NCBI RefSeq assembly: GCF_901709675.1
Contig: NC_051107.1
Span: 3,536,001-3,600,000, forward strand
DNA length: 64,000 nt
Direction of reading: 5' to 3'
From: Syngnathus acus
Lineage: Eukaryota; Chordata; Actinopteri; Syngnathiformes; Syngnathidae
The notes beneath the pieces were generated by a model. The model ran no database searches, had not been told where the DNA came from, and saw nothing but the letters and a program-made list of their open reading frames with translations. Below, piece after piece: positions 1 through 13,200 of this stretch. Every line of letters starts with the position of its first letter. Position 1 is the first letter of the stretch. Position numbers and translations under genes: made by a program.

Positions 1-1
1 T

Positions 2-130
2 ACAGAATGTATTCCGGAAGCGCGGGCATTTGAGAGGATGTTATTCCAAACACTAGAACCTAAATGTTGGACCTACAAGTGGGACACAAAGGCTCTCCTG
101 GCGGAATTGAAGGAGGATTATCTCTCTTAA
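2..130 (+). CDS. C-terminal end of an unidentified protein, cut by the left edge
   Basis: One frame is open from base 2 to a TAA at 128-130 and encodes 42 residues ending KALLAELKEDYLS. The window begins with 'tacag', which could be a splice acceptor, so the true last exon may start at base 6. The composition (two Trp, charged and helical tail) looks like genuine protein. I do not recognise the family. In human, FAM3C and AASS flank PTPRZ1, but I cannot match this tail to either from memory. A chance open frame of this length is also possible. Confidence 0.4.
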   Translation, partial: TECIPEARAFERMLFQTLEPKCWTYKWDTKALLAELKEDYLS

Positions 131-1039
131 TTTATGCTAATGAATGCACACGGAATAACCAGAGCAGCTTGTTCTAGCAAGGCTCAAGGCCGTCTCTCGC
201 ATTCTCGCACACAATCGCTTAAAAGCTGCCTGTTGCATGTGAACCCGGTTCCCGGCTCGTTCTTTTTCCCAGCGCACACCCTCGGTGCTGTTCACTCGGG
301 TCCTTCAGGCCAATGTTGTTGTCCAACCTTTGCCTAATCCTTTTACATCAACACACACTTTATTTCCGCCACGGGAGAGTTTTGTCGTGTTCCGCTGCGC
401 GGGGCTGCTCCAGTTCGATGGACCCCAGCCTTTCTTTTTTGGCAAATTATTCATCAAGGCATACTGTGATCAGCGGGGTCTCCATGATTCCAAGTTCCTT
501 GAACGCACCCTTTTATGAAAAGTCCTCCAAAGAGACTTGTTTTTTTAGCGCTTAGCGGGAAATTCAGTCATCTGTAGATATGGCAACCATGACAACATTA
601 GATCCTGCAAAAAAAAAAAAATCTATTATGACTTTAATGTTTGAGTATAGAAATTAAATTGAATACAGTATTTGTCGGTTCCTGTCTTCATAACATGTAA
701 CTGCGTGACGTTTGTATGGGAAGTTTGCGCCCCCTTGTGGAGGCAAGATGCTAAAAATGATGTTAGGTGGGGTGTCAGGGGGGGGTTTGCACAAAGTGCC
801 TTTCTGACTAGGAGCGCCCCTGGAGGCAATTCTGCAACCACAATAATCAACACCGTCATTCTGGAGCCTTATCTAATTTAATGTCCCGCAATTAATTTCA
901 TGATAGACGTGCAGTTTATGCAACAGGAGCTCCGCGTGCTTTCAGAGATGAAAGGCACTGATTGGATGTCAAGTGCACGCACACACACACATCCAAATCC
1001 CTGGAGTCAGATCACCGAGACGCCCCTCATTCATTTTCA
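131..1039. other. Intergenic stretch upstream of ptprz1
   Basis: No convincing exon is visible. An ATTAAA at about 653-658 could serve the gene ending at 130. Positions 727-740 carry a CTCF-core-like motif on the minus strand. A short CA tract lies at about 978-990. The small ORFs here look like chance. Confidence 0.4.
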
Positions 1040-1256
1040 TTAAGGCGGGTGGGTGGCGCTCACTTCATCCCCGTTTGCGTCCACATTCAGTCGGCCAGCC
1101 GAGCGAGCCAGACAGACAGCGCAGACCCGAAACGAACCGCGCCGAACCCGAGCGTCGATTAGCGGCGTCAACGCACACCGACGCGATGACCTGCTAGCGC
1201 ATCTTTTACGCACGTTTTTCCCCAATTCGCGTGTCATTTCTCTCGCGGGGGGCACC
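1040..1256 (+). promoter_or_regulatory. ptprz1: ptprz1 5' UTR / promoter-proximal region with a minimal uORF
   Basis: This is a CpG-rich stretch directly upstream of the ptprz1 start codon. A three-codon upstream ORF (Met-Thr-Cys-stop) lies at 1186-1197, 59 bp before the main ATG. The context of the main ATG (GGCACCATGG) is a near-ideal Kozak sequence, which supports 1257 as the start. No TATA box is evident. The transcription start is not determined. Confidence 0.5.
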
Positions 1257-4200
1257 ATGGAGACAATATGGGTCCACCAAGTCCTCTCCCGGCTTTTGCT
1301 CCTCAGCCTCGTGGGTAAGAAAATCCGATCTTTCTCACGGACACTCCTGTCAATAATTACGATGATGATAATGCGCATTTGGGTAGAAATGCATGAAACT
1401 TTTTTTTTTTTAATGGCAAAGCATCTCCAATAACATTGCGTGGTGTGTTTTGTAATCGGCTGCAGACACATGTTGAAGATGCTGCGGTGCATATGTGTGC
1501 TACATTCGTGCGCTTCGAGCACCACCAACTATTTTTCACGAGCGTGTTTAGCGTGCAAAGCGCGGAACTGATTCACAGCATTATTTGTTCTTAATTTGCT
1601 ACCCGTCTGGAAATGGAAGCATTCACTTAACATACACTGAATTTAGTGTCCAATTAGGTTGCTCTCATTTCATTATTGTTGTTATTGTTCCAAACCCTTA
1701 GAAGGCATAAATACAATTTATTATTACTATTATTATCTGGGGTTACTTTGATTAACCTGTAATTCTCTACGTTTTTACAAATTCCCCAAATTCTTCCAAA
1801 AATGTTGCTTTATTATATGTTGTGGAAAAATGTTGAGAAAAATAAATCTGAAATTACATAGCCAGTTATTTGGCATATTTCGGTGGGGGGCAGTGCCCTC
1901 ACAGCCCCCCTCTCTAGCTACACCAATGTAAAAGCAGTAAAAACTCAACATTAATCATATATATTGTTTATAAATATGCCAATTTTCTTGTTGGGGTTGT
2001 AGATAGTGACTGTTCCCTGCAGCGACATGACCACAGTGTTGTCCAACCATCTGTCTCATAGTATGCCAAGTCAGCGCTCTAAAACAGTTTCTTCTATTAC
2101 ACATACCGCAAGCACGCACACGTTCAAATGTTGTGACCTTATTTGTCCCTTGAGCTCCAAACACAGTCTGTCTCGCCTTCGGGGACTTTTGTTGTTGTCC
2201 GGCATTTGTTAGGAGTCGGAGGTCACTGATGTTGGATGACAAAGCCTTGTTCAGTGGAGTGTGTTGCTAAATCAACTTTTCATGACTTGTGGTGTCAAAT
2301 GACAAATTAATCTGAGTTGAAGGCATTTTTATTGTGAACGAAGACAACGTCGGTGCACAGACTCCCTCTAGTGGCGCGCTAAAGAATCACAGCTCAGTTG
2401 TATTTAACTTTGAAAATCCCTGTAAAGTGAAAATATATTTCCAGATTTTTTTTTATTCCAAACCAATCCGTTTTGGGAATTTGTCGTCTCACCCTCACTG
2501 AATCATCTCATCGGAATATTGATGGCTCGCCAGTGCGTGACAATTGGTGTGATGGACTCTCACGAAAACAGCCGGCGTGCCATCGATCATTTCGCAGCTC
2601 TGCCCGCAACTATGTGTGTGTACCTCCCGATTATCCAAATGAGATCAAAACAAATATCTAATCAAGTCTACGAGAACATACCACCGTATTGTGCACCGCA
2701 TGCTAATCTGATCATATGTTGTCCTTGTGAGATACCATCTGGCCCGCTTCCCTCGGACTGTGCGAGGCATCCGGCAGCATTATGGGATGCCTAATCGTAA
2801 TTGCCTTAAAAAAAACAACAACCTGGCACACTCACTAAGTGTAAGCATGAATAATATATCGAGCGTGCCGATGACATGAATTATTATATGGATGAAATGT
2901 GTGTCATTTATTTACATGACATCGGATTGTGTCAGTTAACTCGCAGATTATTGAGTCAAGTATTGATTAACTAGCAGATAGGGTGTTGCTTTCAGATGAT
3001 GTCATGAGTTGTTTCAGATTTTTTTTTTTTACACAGACAAACCACAGATGTTCCAGTAAATAATTCATTTAGGTTCTGCTGGGATATTTTGCCTTCCCTC
3101 CTTTTGTACATCCCCAGTATTTTATTCCTAAATGTCTTTACCAATTTTCCTCATTCAAAGTATATTTCTCTACTTTTATATTGATGCTTCGCTAACAGCC
3201 AGCGACAAAGTTGGTTGCGCAACATTGGCCTATCGCAGTATTTTGTAATTTGTTTACTCAAATTGGATGCAAACGTGCAGTCCGAGTTTTAATTTGCCAA
3301 CACCGATTCATTTGGCGAGCTTGTGTTACATTTGACTTCTTTCTTCCAAGTTCTGTGGGAACCAGACGGCGTCATTGTTCATGTTGTCAAAAGTGAAGTC
3401 CGACCCAAAGCCAATCAATTGAATGAAATGTGATGTTTTGTAGCGAGGCTCATTTGGCAACTGTGACCAAATGCGAGTTGATGAACGCCCCTCCCCACTC
3501 TTAAAACATACTCGCATTCCGATAGTAATCCATGAGTAGAAGCTCAGAGAATGACAGTCTGGCCTTTTTCCAGTTCCCTCCCCCTTTGGCCCTGCTCCGA
3601 GTTCTCAAGTGCCCTCAACCGGGTGGTGGCCCTTCACAAGTGAACAGCAAGGGGTAAACATCCACTTTTAAAAAGCATTCCACCATCCCAGAAATGAACG
3701 CAATAGAGCGTCGCAATCCAGTTTTTTTTTTTTTTTAAATCGAGGCTAAGCTTCTGGAAGCTGTGCTCTATTTCGGTTTTTTGGGGCTAGCAACAAATGA
3801 GGAACGAGAGGGGAGGAGGGGGGGGGCTTAGATGACCCGAGGCTGAAAGACACGAGGAGGGGAGATTGTTACGTCTCCATGGCGATGGCGAGAGTCGGAT
3901 CAGGAAGCTGACAGGAAGTCAGGGTGTTCCACGCGCCATGGTGGCCTTTTTGGTTGTCATGGAAACGCCATTCATTCCGACTTGATGGACAACATGATTC
4001 CTCAATGAATATTTTCCACTGGAAGACATAAAATGCTTTCAATGTTTATAACAAGTTGCTTCCCGATCATTTTTTTTCTTTTCTTTTTATGGTGGTATTA
4101 GAATGCAAGGACGGATGCAGGATTACTAATCACGCACGCGCTCGCTGTATTTTCCCCACTTTGTGCCAAGCAGATGGGATTGGTGCATCTCACTGCTCAG

Positions 4201-7200
4201 ACGAGGCAGGCAGATTAGTGAGGTGAATTAGAACACGCCGCCTGCATGCACATATATGTTTCCCGGCATCCGAACATATTTGCAGAGGTCATTTACAATT
4301 CTTCTTCAGATATTACTCGTCCCGCTCGCGTGGTTTGATTCTTCGCCGCAAGCTCCGAATTAGATAGTTTCACCTCTCGCGCTCGCAAGCGATGAAAAAA
4401 AAATGTCTTAGCTGCAGGGTAGAATGCAAGAAGGAAAGCTTATTCATCCTTTTACACCTGAACTCAACACCAGCCGGAGGTGAAAGCTTGTAATTGCATT
4501 TTTGTTGAGCTTTTGGGGCTACTGACAGAAATTTTTCTCTGCTTTTTATTATCCTACTGTGCCCGAGTCTCATCATAATAATGATATTCAACTAACTGAA
4601 GTTTTTTTTTTTTTTATGCAAATGTCATCAGCCCAAGGATTTGTAGATGTTACGCATAAACATAATCAGTGGGAAATAGCAAACTGGAAGAGGAAAGTCT
4701 ACACACCCCTGTTTGAATGCCATTTTTTTTTTATAATTGACATAATTTTCTCCAACTTTAATGTGACCTGCACAATGAATTTTTAAAAGTCAATGGTTGC
4801 ATAATTGTGCACACCCGCTGATTAATTACGATGGGGCTATATCTCAATACTTTGTAGCACCTGGCGGAGCTAGAGGGGGGCAGCTGGGGCACTGGCCTCC
4901 CTTGAAATATACTTGGAAATATGAGTTTTTTCTGCTGAATTTTTTTTGGAGGGGTTGTCTTGTGAGAAATCGAGTCTAGTAGTTGTCCAATTTGACCACA
5001 GATCTAAAGAATTAAAACCCAAAACGCTATCAAAACATACACCTGTGGATTTATTAAACATTTCTGTGCACCGCCAATGTTGTCTTTGTCAAGAGCGGCT
5101 TTTTTTTTTTTTATATCCTCAGCATGAAGAAAAGGCTGAACTTTAAAAGCAACCCTCAAGGCGCTTCAACTCGACATAATTACAGGGGGAAAAAAAAAAA
5201 AAGCTAAGCTTTCATCATGCGTGGTGTCAGGCTTTCCGAGTATTTATTCATGTTTAAACCCCCCCACTGCCTTTTATTAATCCCGCTGTCGTTCACAATG
5301 CACCAAGAGAGTGCAACATTGATTTTTCTTCATCTTTAGAAGGCAACAAACACATGCCACGATTCCGTGTTTACACCAGCAATTACACAAAAATCACATA
5401 TGAACATTTAAAACGTTAAAAAAGCAACATGTTGTACCCCATATGTCCGTTTATAACAGGGTGTTACATTTCACTCCCTTTTTGGACATGCACACATGTA
5501 CAGCTGTCCAACGGGGCCCCCAAACTCTCACGGTCACCACACACACACTCACACACAGATCCCAGTGATAAGCTTGTCTTCTTGGGTTTTAAATTGCAGC
5601 TTTTAATACCGCCCAGTCCTGGCGGAACAATGTACGGTTTGTTTAAAGCTCCACTGTCCTCCATTTAACATAACGTCTGATCCTATTAACTGCTTCCTTC
5701 TGTTGCTGGACTCGAGTGTGAGAACGATGAAGAGTAAAATGTCGATCGGCAAATGAATCGGAAAAAAGTGTTCGGGTGCTTTGTTACCAATCTGTTGAAT
5801 TTAATTAAAAAAGTCGCATCAGTAACTTTCGTGGCTGTTCAAACTTGGTGGAAACCTGCGACAAGTCTCGAGAGATAAGAATTGTCGCTACTCATCAAAC
5901 ATTTAATTACATTTCTGCTGAGGTACAATTAGCTGTGATCTGTTTTCCAATTCTGTATTTTTGTCAATGTTTAAATAAGGCTAAATAGGATGACTTGGTA
6001 TTTGGGGTTTTCTTTAATGGGACAAGTCTGGATCAGTTATAGAGGAGGCCGACGGACAATTCCCTTCATTGGAAGGATTTTGGTCTAAATCAGCTCGCGG
6101 GAGTCGGCTAATCCAGCGCTCTTCTGCTCGTTCCATTTCTGCTGAGACAGGCTCTGTGATCCCAAAATGATCAACAATCCTGCTTGCGGCATCTTCGCTC
6201 AGCTTGAGCTCATGGGAATCCAGACGGATTTTCGACTACGTTGTAAGTAGAGGAAAGCGGACTGATTTGGCTCATTTGTGCTTTTATACAAATTAGTCTT
6301 CAGCATAACATGTTTGTAGATTGTAGTCCACTTCAGATTTGCCGACAATTTTTAAAAAAATGATCTCACCCGTGATAAGCTTAATATTGTTAAATGTGGT
6401 GTCCCGCAGGGATCAATACTAGGACCTTTAGTGTTTTGATTTAGTAGCTTAGTTTAGTATTTAACAAAAGAAAAACACGATTTGATGCGTTTCCAAATTC
6501 TAAACCATCAAATTCAGACTTTGTCGAGTAGGAATAACTGCGAGATAAGTGAATGAGGGCACAATAAAAAGGGAGAAGAAAAGAAGTCGCCGCCGCAGGC
6601 CTGTAGCATCGCTAATTGCCTCATTAACATCCCACAGCCGCGTTTCATGTAATGTATTCTTTGCTGCACACACACACTATCGAGGCCAATTATTACCTGT
6701 TGTTTTATTTTAACCTCTAATGGAGTCGTAATTTTAAGCCATAATATGTAATGCCTCTATATGCAATGCGCATATATTGTTAGATATTAAAACAAGCTAC
6801 AAAGTGAAGAGTTGAAATGATTTTTTTAGCCGGATTTTGGTACACAATGTTTATCTTTTTTCAGTCTGTTGTGGTAAACAACAGGATTATGCTGAATTCA
6901 TGTTGTGGATATGACAGTAGTTGCCTTTGACCTAAATTTGACTCTGCTGAGTATTTGGAGGTTGGAAAAGGAAGAAAACAACAATGTTGTTTTATTCACC
7001 TTGTTTTTGATTTATTCATGTTCTGCGTAATCTGTAATCTTATGTTGCTATTCTCATCATGGTGACTTTTCCTTTCCCCTTGAGTTGTTTTCATGCCATG
7101 ACTCATCGAATTTGCTTACTTCCTCATGCTCTTCCCTTCAATGACATAATTAAATGGCCCCGAGTATTTTCGCGGATGCATCACAGTGTGTGACAACTGA

Positions 7201-10200
7201 ATTCGAAATGTAGCTCAAGCGTACTTTTCCACAATATGAAACCAATTGTCGTATTTGTTTCCTCCGCAGTCGCCATGGTGGAACCGTTGGTCCGCAACTT
7301 GAAGAAATTCCCAGAAGATATCGACTGGTCGTACACAGGTATGTACCACTTGCAATATTTTACGGACTATTAGGCGCACCATATTATTAGGCACAATATA
7401 ATCTATTTTAAAAATGATAATATAAAAAAAATATGACTAAAAATAATAAATTATTATATTTATATTGTGTAGCGTATCACTTTTATTTGATCAATTTAGC
7501 ACTATTATGCTAGCTTCAACTAGCTACGCAAGAGTTACTTGAAGCGTAAAAGAGAAATGGAAAAATTTAACCTTGCTAGCCAAGCATCTGTGTTATGACT
7601 TTGGCGAATGCTAAATGCTAACATCTAAATATGAATGTTAAAATAAACCGTAATGATATTGTCTCATATTGTAACATTGGAAACGTCACAAATAGCTCGC
7701 CCTGTTCCTGACAAGCAAATGAACAAACTTAAGGATGATCCGTGCCAACGTTGCGGAAAAAAACCCAACACACTGACAAGCCCAGCGTATGTCAGTCTCA
7801 GATCAGTTGATCTGTTGGAATTACCGTATCAGTCGACATCTCCCATAAGAGAGCCTTGATCTGCCTCGGGCCATATGCTCACATGACTAACTCAGCATGG
7901 AGCCCTTGCTGCGCTTAAGCTAGCCAGAAACAAGAGTGGTCAGAAGCAGACGAATAATAGTCGGAGAGGAGATTATGGCCTCTTACTGGGAAAGGCCACC
8001 CGGGTCCGAAGGGGTCATCACTGGGCTAATGGAGGGCTATTAATCATATTAACCTCTCGTGGATTTCCAGCGATATATATATTTTTTAATCATCCATATT
8101 TATCAGTTAAATTTCATCATTTGGAAATAACTACAAGGACAACCCAGTGCTGAAAATAAGTCTGAAAAACACGATTCTCGTTGGCAATCTCGTTTTCCCG
8201 CATTTTACTGATTTGTTTTCTTCCCTCTATCAGCTCTCGGGCACACGTAGTCCATTTGTCAAAGAGTGCCTCCTCTTCTTTACTTACTTTCCTATTTTGC
8301 CTTTCTTGATTGTTTATCACGCTACACTCGTCTCTGATGCTCATCATCACACAGGAAAGGCGAGCTGGTGCCAATTTGTGTTGCTTCACTGTAACCGGAG
8401 ACACTCTTGCCATATGCATGAGAGTGTGTGTGTGTGTGTTCTGGTCACAATCGGGTCTTTCTGAGCAGCTCTGTTCCCTCGCCCTGTTCTGTTCACTGAG
8501 CCGTGAGTAAAAACATTAACATGTGAAAGAAGCGCACTTCATTGTGAGGCAGCTTCTTTTTTTTTTGGAATGGTTGGGAGAGAGCTTCACGAATAAATGA
8601 AAGGAAATATGTAGAAAAGGACGGCGGAGAGTAAATGTCATACAATCGTTTAGTCTGGGTCGTTATTGAGAGTCTTAGCTGTAATAATATAATATTATCA
8701 TTCCTTAGATTCAAGTTAATTTGAATTTCCGGGAAGCCATGAGTTTTTGAACAAACTTCCTTCATCATGATGGTCCCTGGTGGCCCTGGGATCCTTCTGC
8801 CTGGAGGACCACCCCCCCGGGGGTCCCATCTGTTCTGTTTGCATGCAAGTTTGCACTGATTGTCCACAGCAAGGCATTTTCTCAGTTCTAAAATCCTCCC
8901 AAAATAATTTTCTATTGATTCCGCCTCTGCGCGTTGCCCCCACAAAGTATTTGCAAGGATGCAAGCCAATTTGGGTCAGATCTGTTTAACGTAGTGAAAA
9001 CAGTTTTTCCCTGGTATGACCATTGATGTGATGTACTGACCTCAGACCAGCGTTCGCAGCTGGAGCTCGCAGCGCTCCACTTTGCTCTGTTCATTTGTGT
9101 CTACAAGCTGCCAAAACTGTTTGAAAGCTGCTCCGGCTTCGGCAATGATGCTCTTTTATCGTGCCGGCGTAAATCCATCTGCTTGGCCTTCTTCTTTAAA
9201 GCCACACACACTCAAAGTCAAAGGTCAATGTTGTTTCCTTCTGTCATCATTTTAAGGGCTTTCCTGTTTTGGTCATAGGAGATCCCACCTTGAATATTTG
9301 AACCGAAAAAAGCCCGCGAGCTGTTTTGGCGGCTCACTCCGTGTTTTCCTGCACGCACATGTTCGCAGCTCTCGACCGCTCGCCCACTCGCCAAATTCTT
9401 GAGGCTGGTCTTTCTTCTGCTCCAGTTGTTAAATATTCTGGTGAGGCTGCTCCTAGAGCTTTTGTTTCAGACATGGGTTAATGATGAGGAGGTGTGCACG
9501 TACACGTGCCACTTCCTTGTCTCCTCATGCAGCTTTCATTTATAGAAAATGAAATGGAATGACTGCGGCTTCACTTCGGTTTAATATTAGTCACCCGTAA
9601 AATTAAGGAAACTGAATTACTAATGAAGTAACAGAAAAAAAATTGATTTGAATCAGACTGTAAATTAAAGATGACACTTCGACATTACAACTCGTACTCA
9701 AAGCGGTACTAGCGGTTTAGCTAGTAGCTAATAGAGTTAGCTTAATGAACCATACTAAAATTCATACAGGCAATCCACTGCCTGATCGTGTCGTGTTATT
9801 CTTTTTTTTTTTGCCATCTTGGGAGTTTGACATGTTTTTATGTCTAGATGAAGCGGAGAAGAAACACTTGCTCTAGCTTGCCGTCTGCGTGGGTGTGCCG
9901 CTTTCATCTTGTCAGCTTTAGGCTCAATCTTTTATGTCAAACAATGTGAATGTCTCGCCCGTGAAGAGGCACTTGAATTTATTTACATGAGGAAAAAGCA
10001 GACAAAGAAATACGATAGGCGCGGTGAAGACGTGCTAACGAAGCTCTTTTGCTAGCAAGCTAAAAATACAATTTATTTTTTTCTGCTCCCAAACGTCTCT
10101 CAGGAATGTATTTGAATAGTGAAAGCAAAATGTTCCATGCTAATTTTCAAAATTCGATTCTGTCTAATAATCATAATCAAATTCTATTTGAATCAGAACT

Positions 10201-13200
10201 GAAGCCACATGTCAAATTATTTAAACGAAAGGCGATTCAAAAGAGGAAACCTGCAAACGTGAAACGAGGCTAAACTCCCTGTGATCTTTTTTTTCCCTGT
10301 GATTCGATAATTCATACTCAAAACTTTTTAGCGGCGGGTTAACCAGCTTCAACAGCGACGATCCGGCTTTTAATATTTGATACCTTTTCGGCTATTTTTT
10401 GCTAGTGCTGAGGCAAACAGAAGCAGACAGTCTCCCCCCTCTGAAAAACTTAAGCCTTACATTATTCAACTTCATAATCTTACATGTATTTTTGAATGGC
10501 TCTCTGGCTCAGCAGGGCAGAACCTATTCACAGAGGGTGAAATTAGCACTTTTTTTTTTTACCGTGTCTGCCTTCTAAGGGAGCTTAATTGCTTTAAGCA
10601 GAAGGCGAGAAACTGCATTTCAATATGTCATTGTCTATCATTAAGCATGAAAACACTTCTTTGGGCATTCAGGAAACCAAATAAACAACATAAAAGTACC
10701 ACTAGTATCACTCCTAGTTGAGCTAAATATGATTCAAAGAGAATAACATATTACAGTGATCCCTCGCTACTTCGCGTTTGGTTTATCGCCGCTTCACTAC
10801 ATCGTGGATGTTTTTTCAAAATTAAAAAAACATTTAAAAGTCAAAATAAAACTTCTAAATTGAGGAAAGGTGTCTAACCTTTAGGACAATGTAGTATTGC
10901 TCCAAATGTTTGTTTACATTCCTTTAGAAGTCCGTTTTCGCGTGTTAGCACGATCGTGAATTAGCATCTTTCCGCTAACTCGTTAGCCTGCCCAGTATTT
11001 CTTGTTGGTGATCGTACTTCGCGGATTTCACTTATCGCGGGTGGTTTTTGGAACCAATTATCCGCGATAAATGAGGGATTACTGTAGTTTTCTTTAGATT
11101 TGCGTTAAGAATGTCCACTTAGCTTCACGCTAATAACAATGCAAAACTCCATAGACATGCTCATGAATAGCATCAAATGGCGGTGGTTCATCAAAATTGT
11201 AACTATTTCCGTGAAAGCAATTCTGAATTATAGAGCTTGTGTCTCAAAGGTCATTTCGGTTTGCGTGTGTTTTCGTCAGACTTCAATTTCACAGGGATTG
11301 CCCTCCACGCCGTCCTCCGCCACCGTTTTTCCCGCTCATTGCTTTCCTTTATGCTTCGCGGAGCCTCATCCTCTTTATTTCTTCGCTTAACACGGCAGAG
11401 TGAGCAGAAAAGATGAGGAGGAGCACCAGAAGGTCCACTTGAAATGCATGGAAGGGGATTGGTCTCATCAAAAGTTGTCGTTGCTAACTGTGGATTTATG
11501 CTAACTTGAGCTCCGTATTCCCCGTTGCGGTTCTGATGCAAGCTTCTCGAGATGTTACTTTACCTCCCACACTTCTATTAGTCTGACAGCAGTTCTTTAG
11601 ATTTCAAATCTGGTGTGATTTTTGTTTTTGTGGGTGAAATATGAAATGTGTTGCTCAGCTTGCTCGGATTAACATCACATGCTAAACAGGTACCCTGAAC
11701 CAGCGCAACTGGGGTAAGAAGTACCCGACGTGTAACAGCGCCAGACAATCGCCGGTGGACATCGACGAGACCTTCACCCAAGTCCGACTTCAATACCAGA
11801 ACCTTCGACTGGAGGGTTGGGACAGACTCATGGCGGAATCCACCACCATCCACAACAACGGCAAAACAGGTTTGATGATCTTCTTCAGTTGCTGGTTTAA
11901 AAAATAAATAAAGGAAGTCATTGATGGGGAGGCAGCCAGAGGCACAACACTTCACAGCCAGATCAATGTCAAGAGGCAGAGATGAAGCCGAGCATAAGAA
12001 AAGAGTCAATAAAAAGCCGGAGGGGAGAATATATAGACGAGAAATAGCAAAAACCGAAACGACGGGAGTATGACGACCGATGTCTCGCCTAATAAACACA
12101 CCAATCCCGTCGGAGCGATCTCATTAGTCGCTTATCTATACATTCAAATGAATCTCTCCATCTCTTAAAGGCCAAAGAGGAAATTAGATATCAGGGCAGG
12201 TAGCGATGCAGAGCCACTAAGAGGTGATGAGGAATAATGGATGAGCTGTACCGTTAACTCCATTTCATATCCTGTTATGTCCTTGAGGAGCTACTTGGAA
12301 TTTATTAGTCTTTGTTGCAAATGTGTGTGTGTTTTTTTTTAGTGGCTATCAATGTGGATGGAGACTTTTATATAAGCGGAGGCGGGTTGAGCTCCAGGTT
12401 CCGCGTGAGTACCGTCACCTTCCACTGGGGGCGCTGCAATGCGACTTCCGATGGATCCGAGCACAGCCTCAATGGGATGAAATACCCTCTTGAGGTATTT
12501 CAAAACAAACTATAATATTTACACTTATGCTAGCTTCGGGCTAACCCGCCGATTTTTTTTTTTTTCCCCAGATGCAAATCTACGCTTACGATCCGAATGC
12601 TTTCCGAAGTTTGGAAGAGGCCATCAGGGAGGGAGGAAGGATTGCGGCATTAGCTGTGCTCTTTGAGGTAAGTCAACAAATCAGTCCTGAAGTAATAATT
12701 TACTGAAGAAGTCCTTGTCTGCAGATCAGCTTGGACGACAACGTAAACCTCAATCCCGTCATCGACGCTGTCAACACTGTTAGTCGATTTGGTGAGTCAC
12801 CTTCAAAAATATTTTACGTGCTTCCTATTCTGACTGTTTTTGTGTGCAGGTAAGAGCGGCTCAATGGAAGCCTTGACCCTTCAATCCTTGCTTCCAAACA
12901 ACACCGCCAAATATTACATCTACAACGGCTCGCTGACTTCCCCTCCTTGCTCGGAAACGGTCGAGTGGGTCGTCTTCAAACACCCGGCGGAAATATCGGA
13001 AACGCAGGTGAGTCGCCGCGGCCGTCGTTTGTTTCCGGCCATGTGTTAGCGTGCATTTGCATGATGGAAATGAGAGTGACGAGGCGTGACACGGGCAAAT
13101 AGGCGCAAACTAAAAATAGAACAGCGCTCGCCCATCCGGCTGGCACTAACGCAATCCTCTTACACGTAGTGTTTACTTTGGCATCAAAACAAGAGACATA

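Larger units (their letters stand above)
1315..7269 (+). other. ptprz1 intron 1 (about 6 kb)
   Basis: Non-coding. It contains a CTCF-core-like motif at 2361-2374, a dispersed 'GTCTACACACCCC' element at 4693-4817, two related degenerate GC-rich repeat scraps (about 1885-1925 and, in inverse orientation, 4856-4905), and a LINE reverse-transcriptase scrap near 6400. There are many homopolymer T and A runs. I see no extra exon. Confidence 0.6.

Noticed and set aside
1040-1528. 162-codon open frame on the minus strand
   Set aside because: Antisense of the CpG-rich ptprz1 first exon; no homology recognised.
8716-8969. Collagen-like [12 protein letters not shown] string on the minus strand
   Set aside because: Only four or five triplets, produced by a GC palindrome around a C-run; no continuing Gly-X-Y and no splice context.
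11578-12099. 173-codon open frame on the minus strand
   Set aside because: Antisense of ptprz1 exon 3 and its flanking intron; no start context, no recognisable domain, and the plus-strand exon explains the openness.
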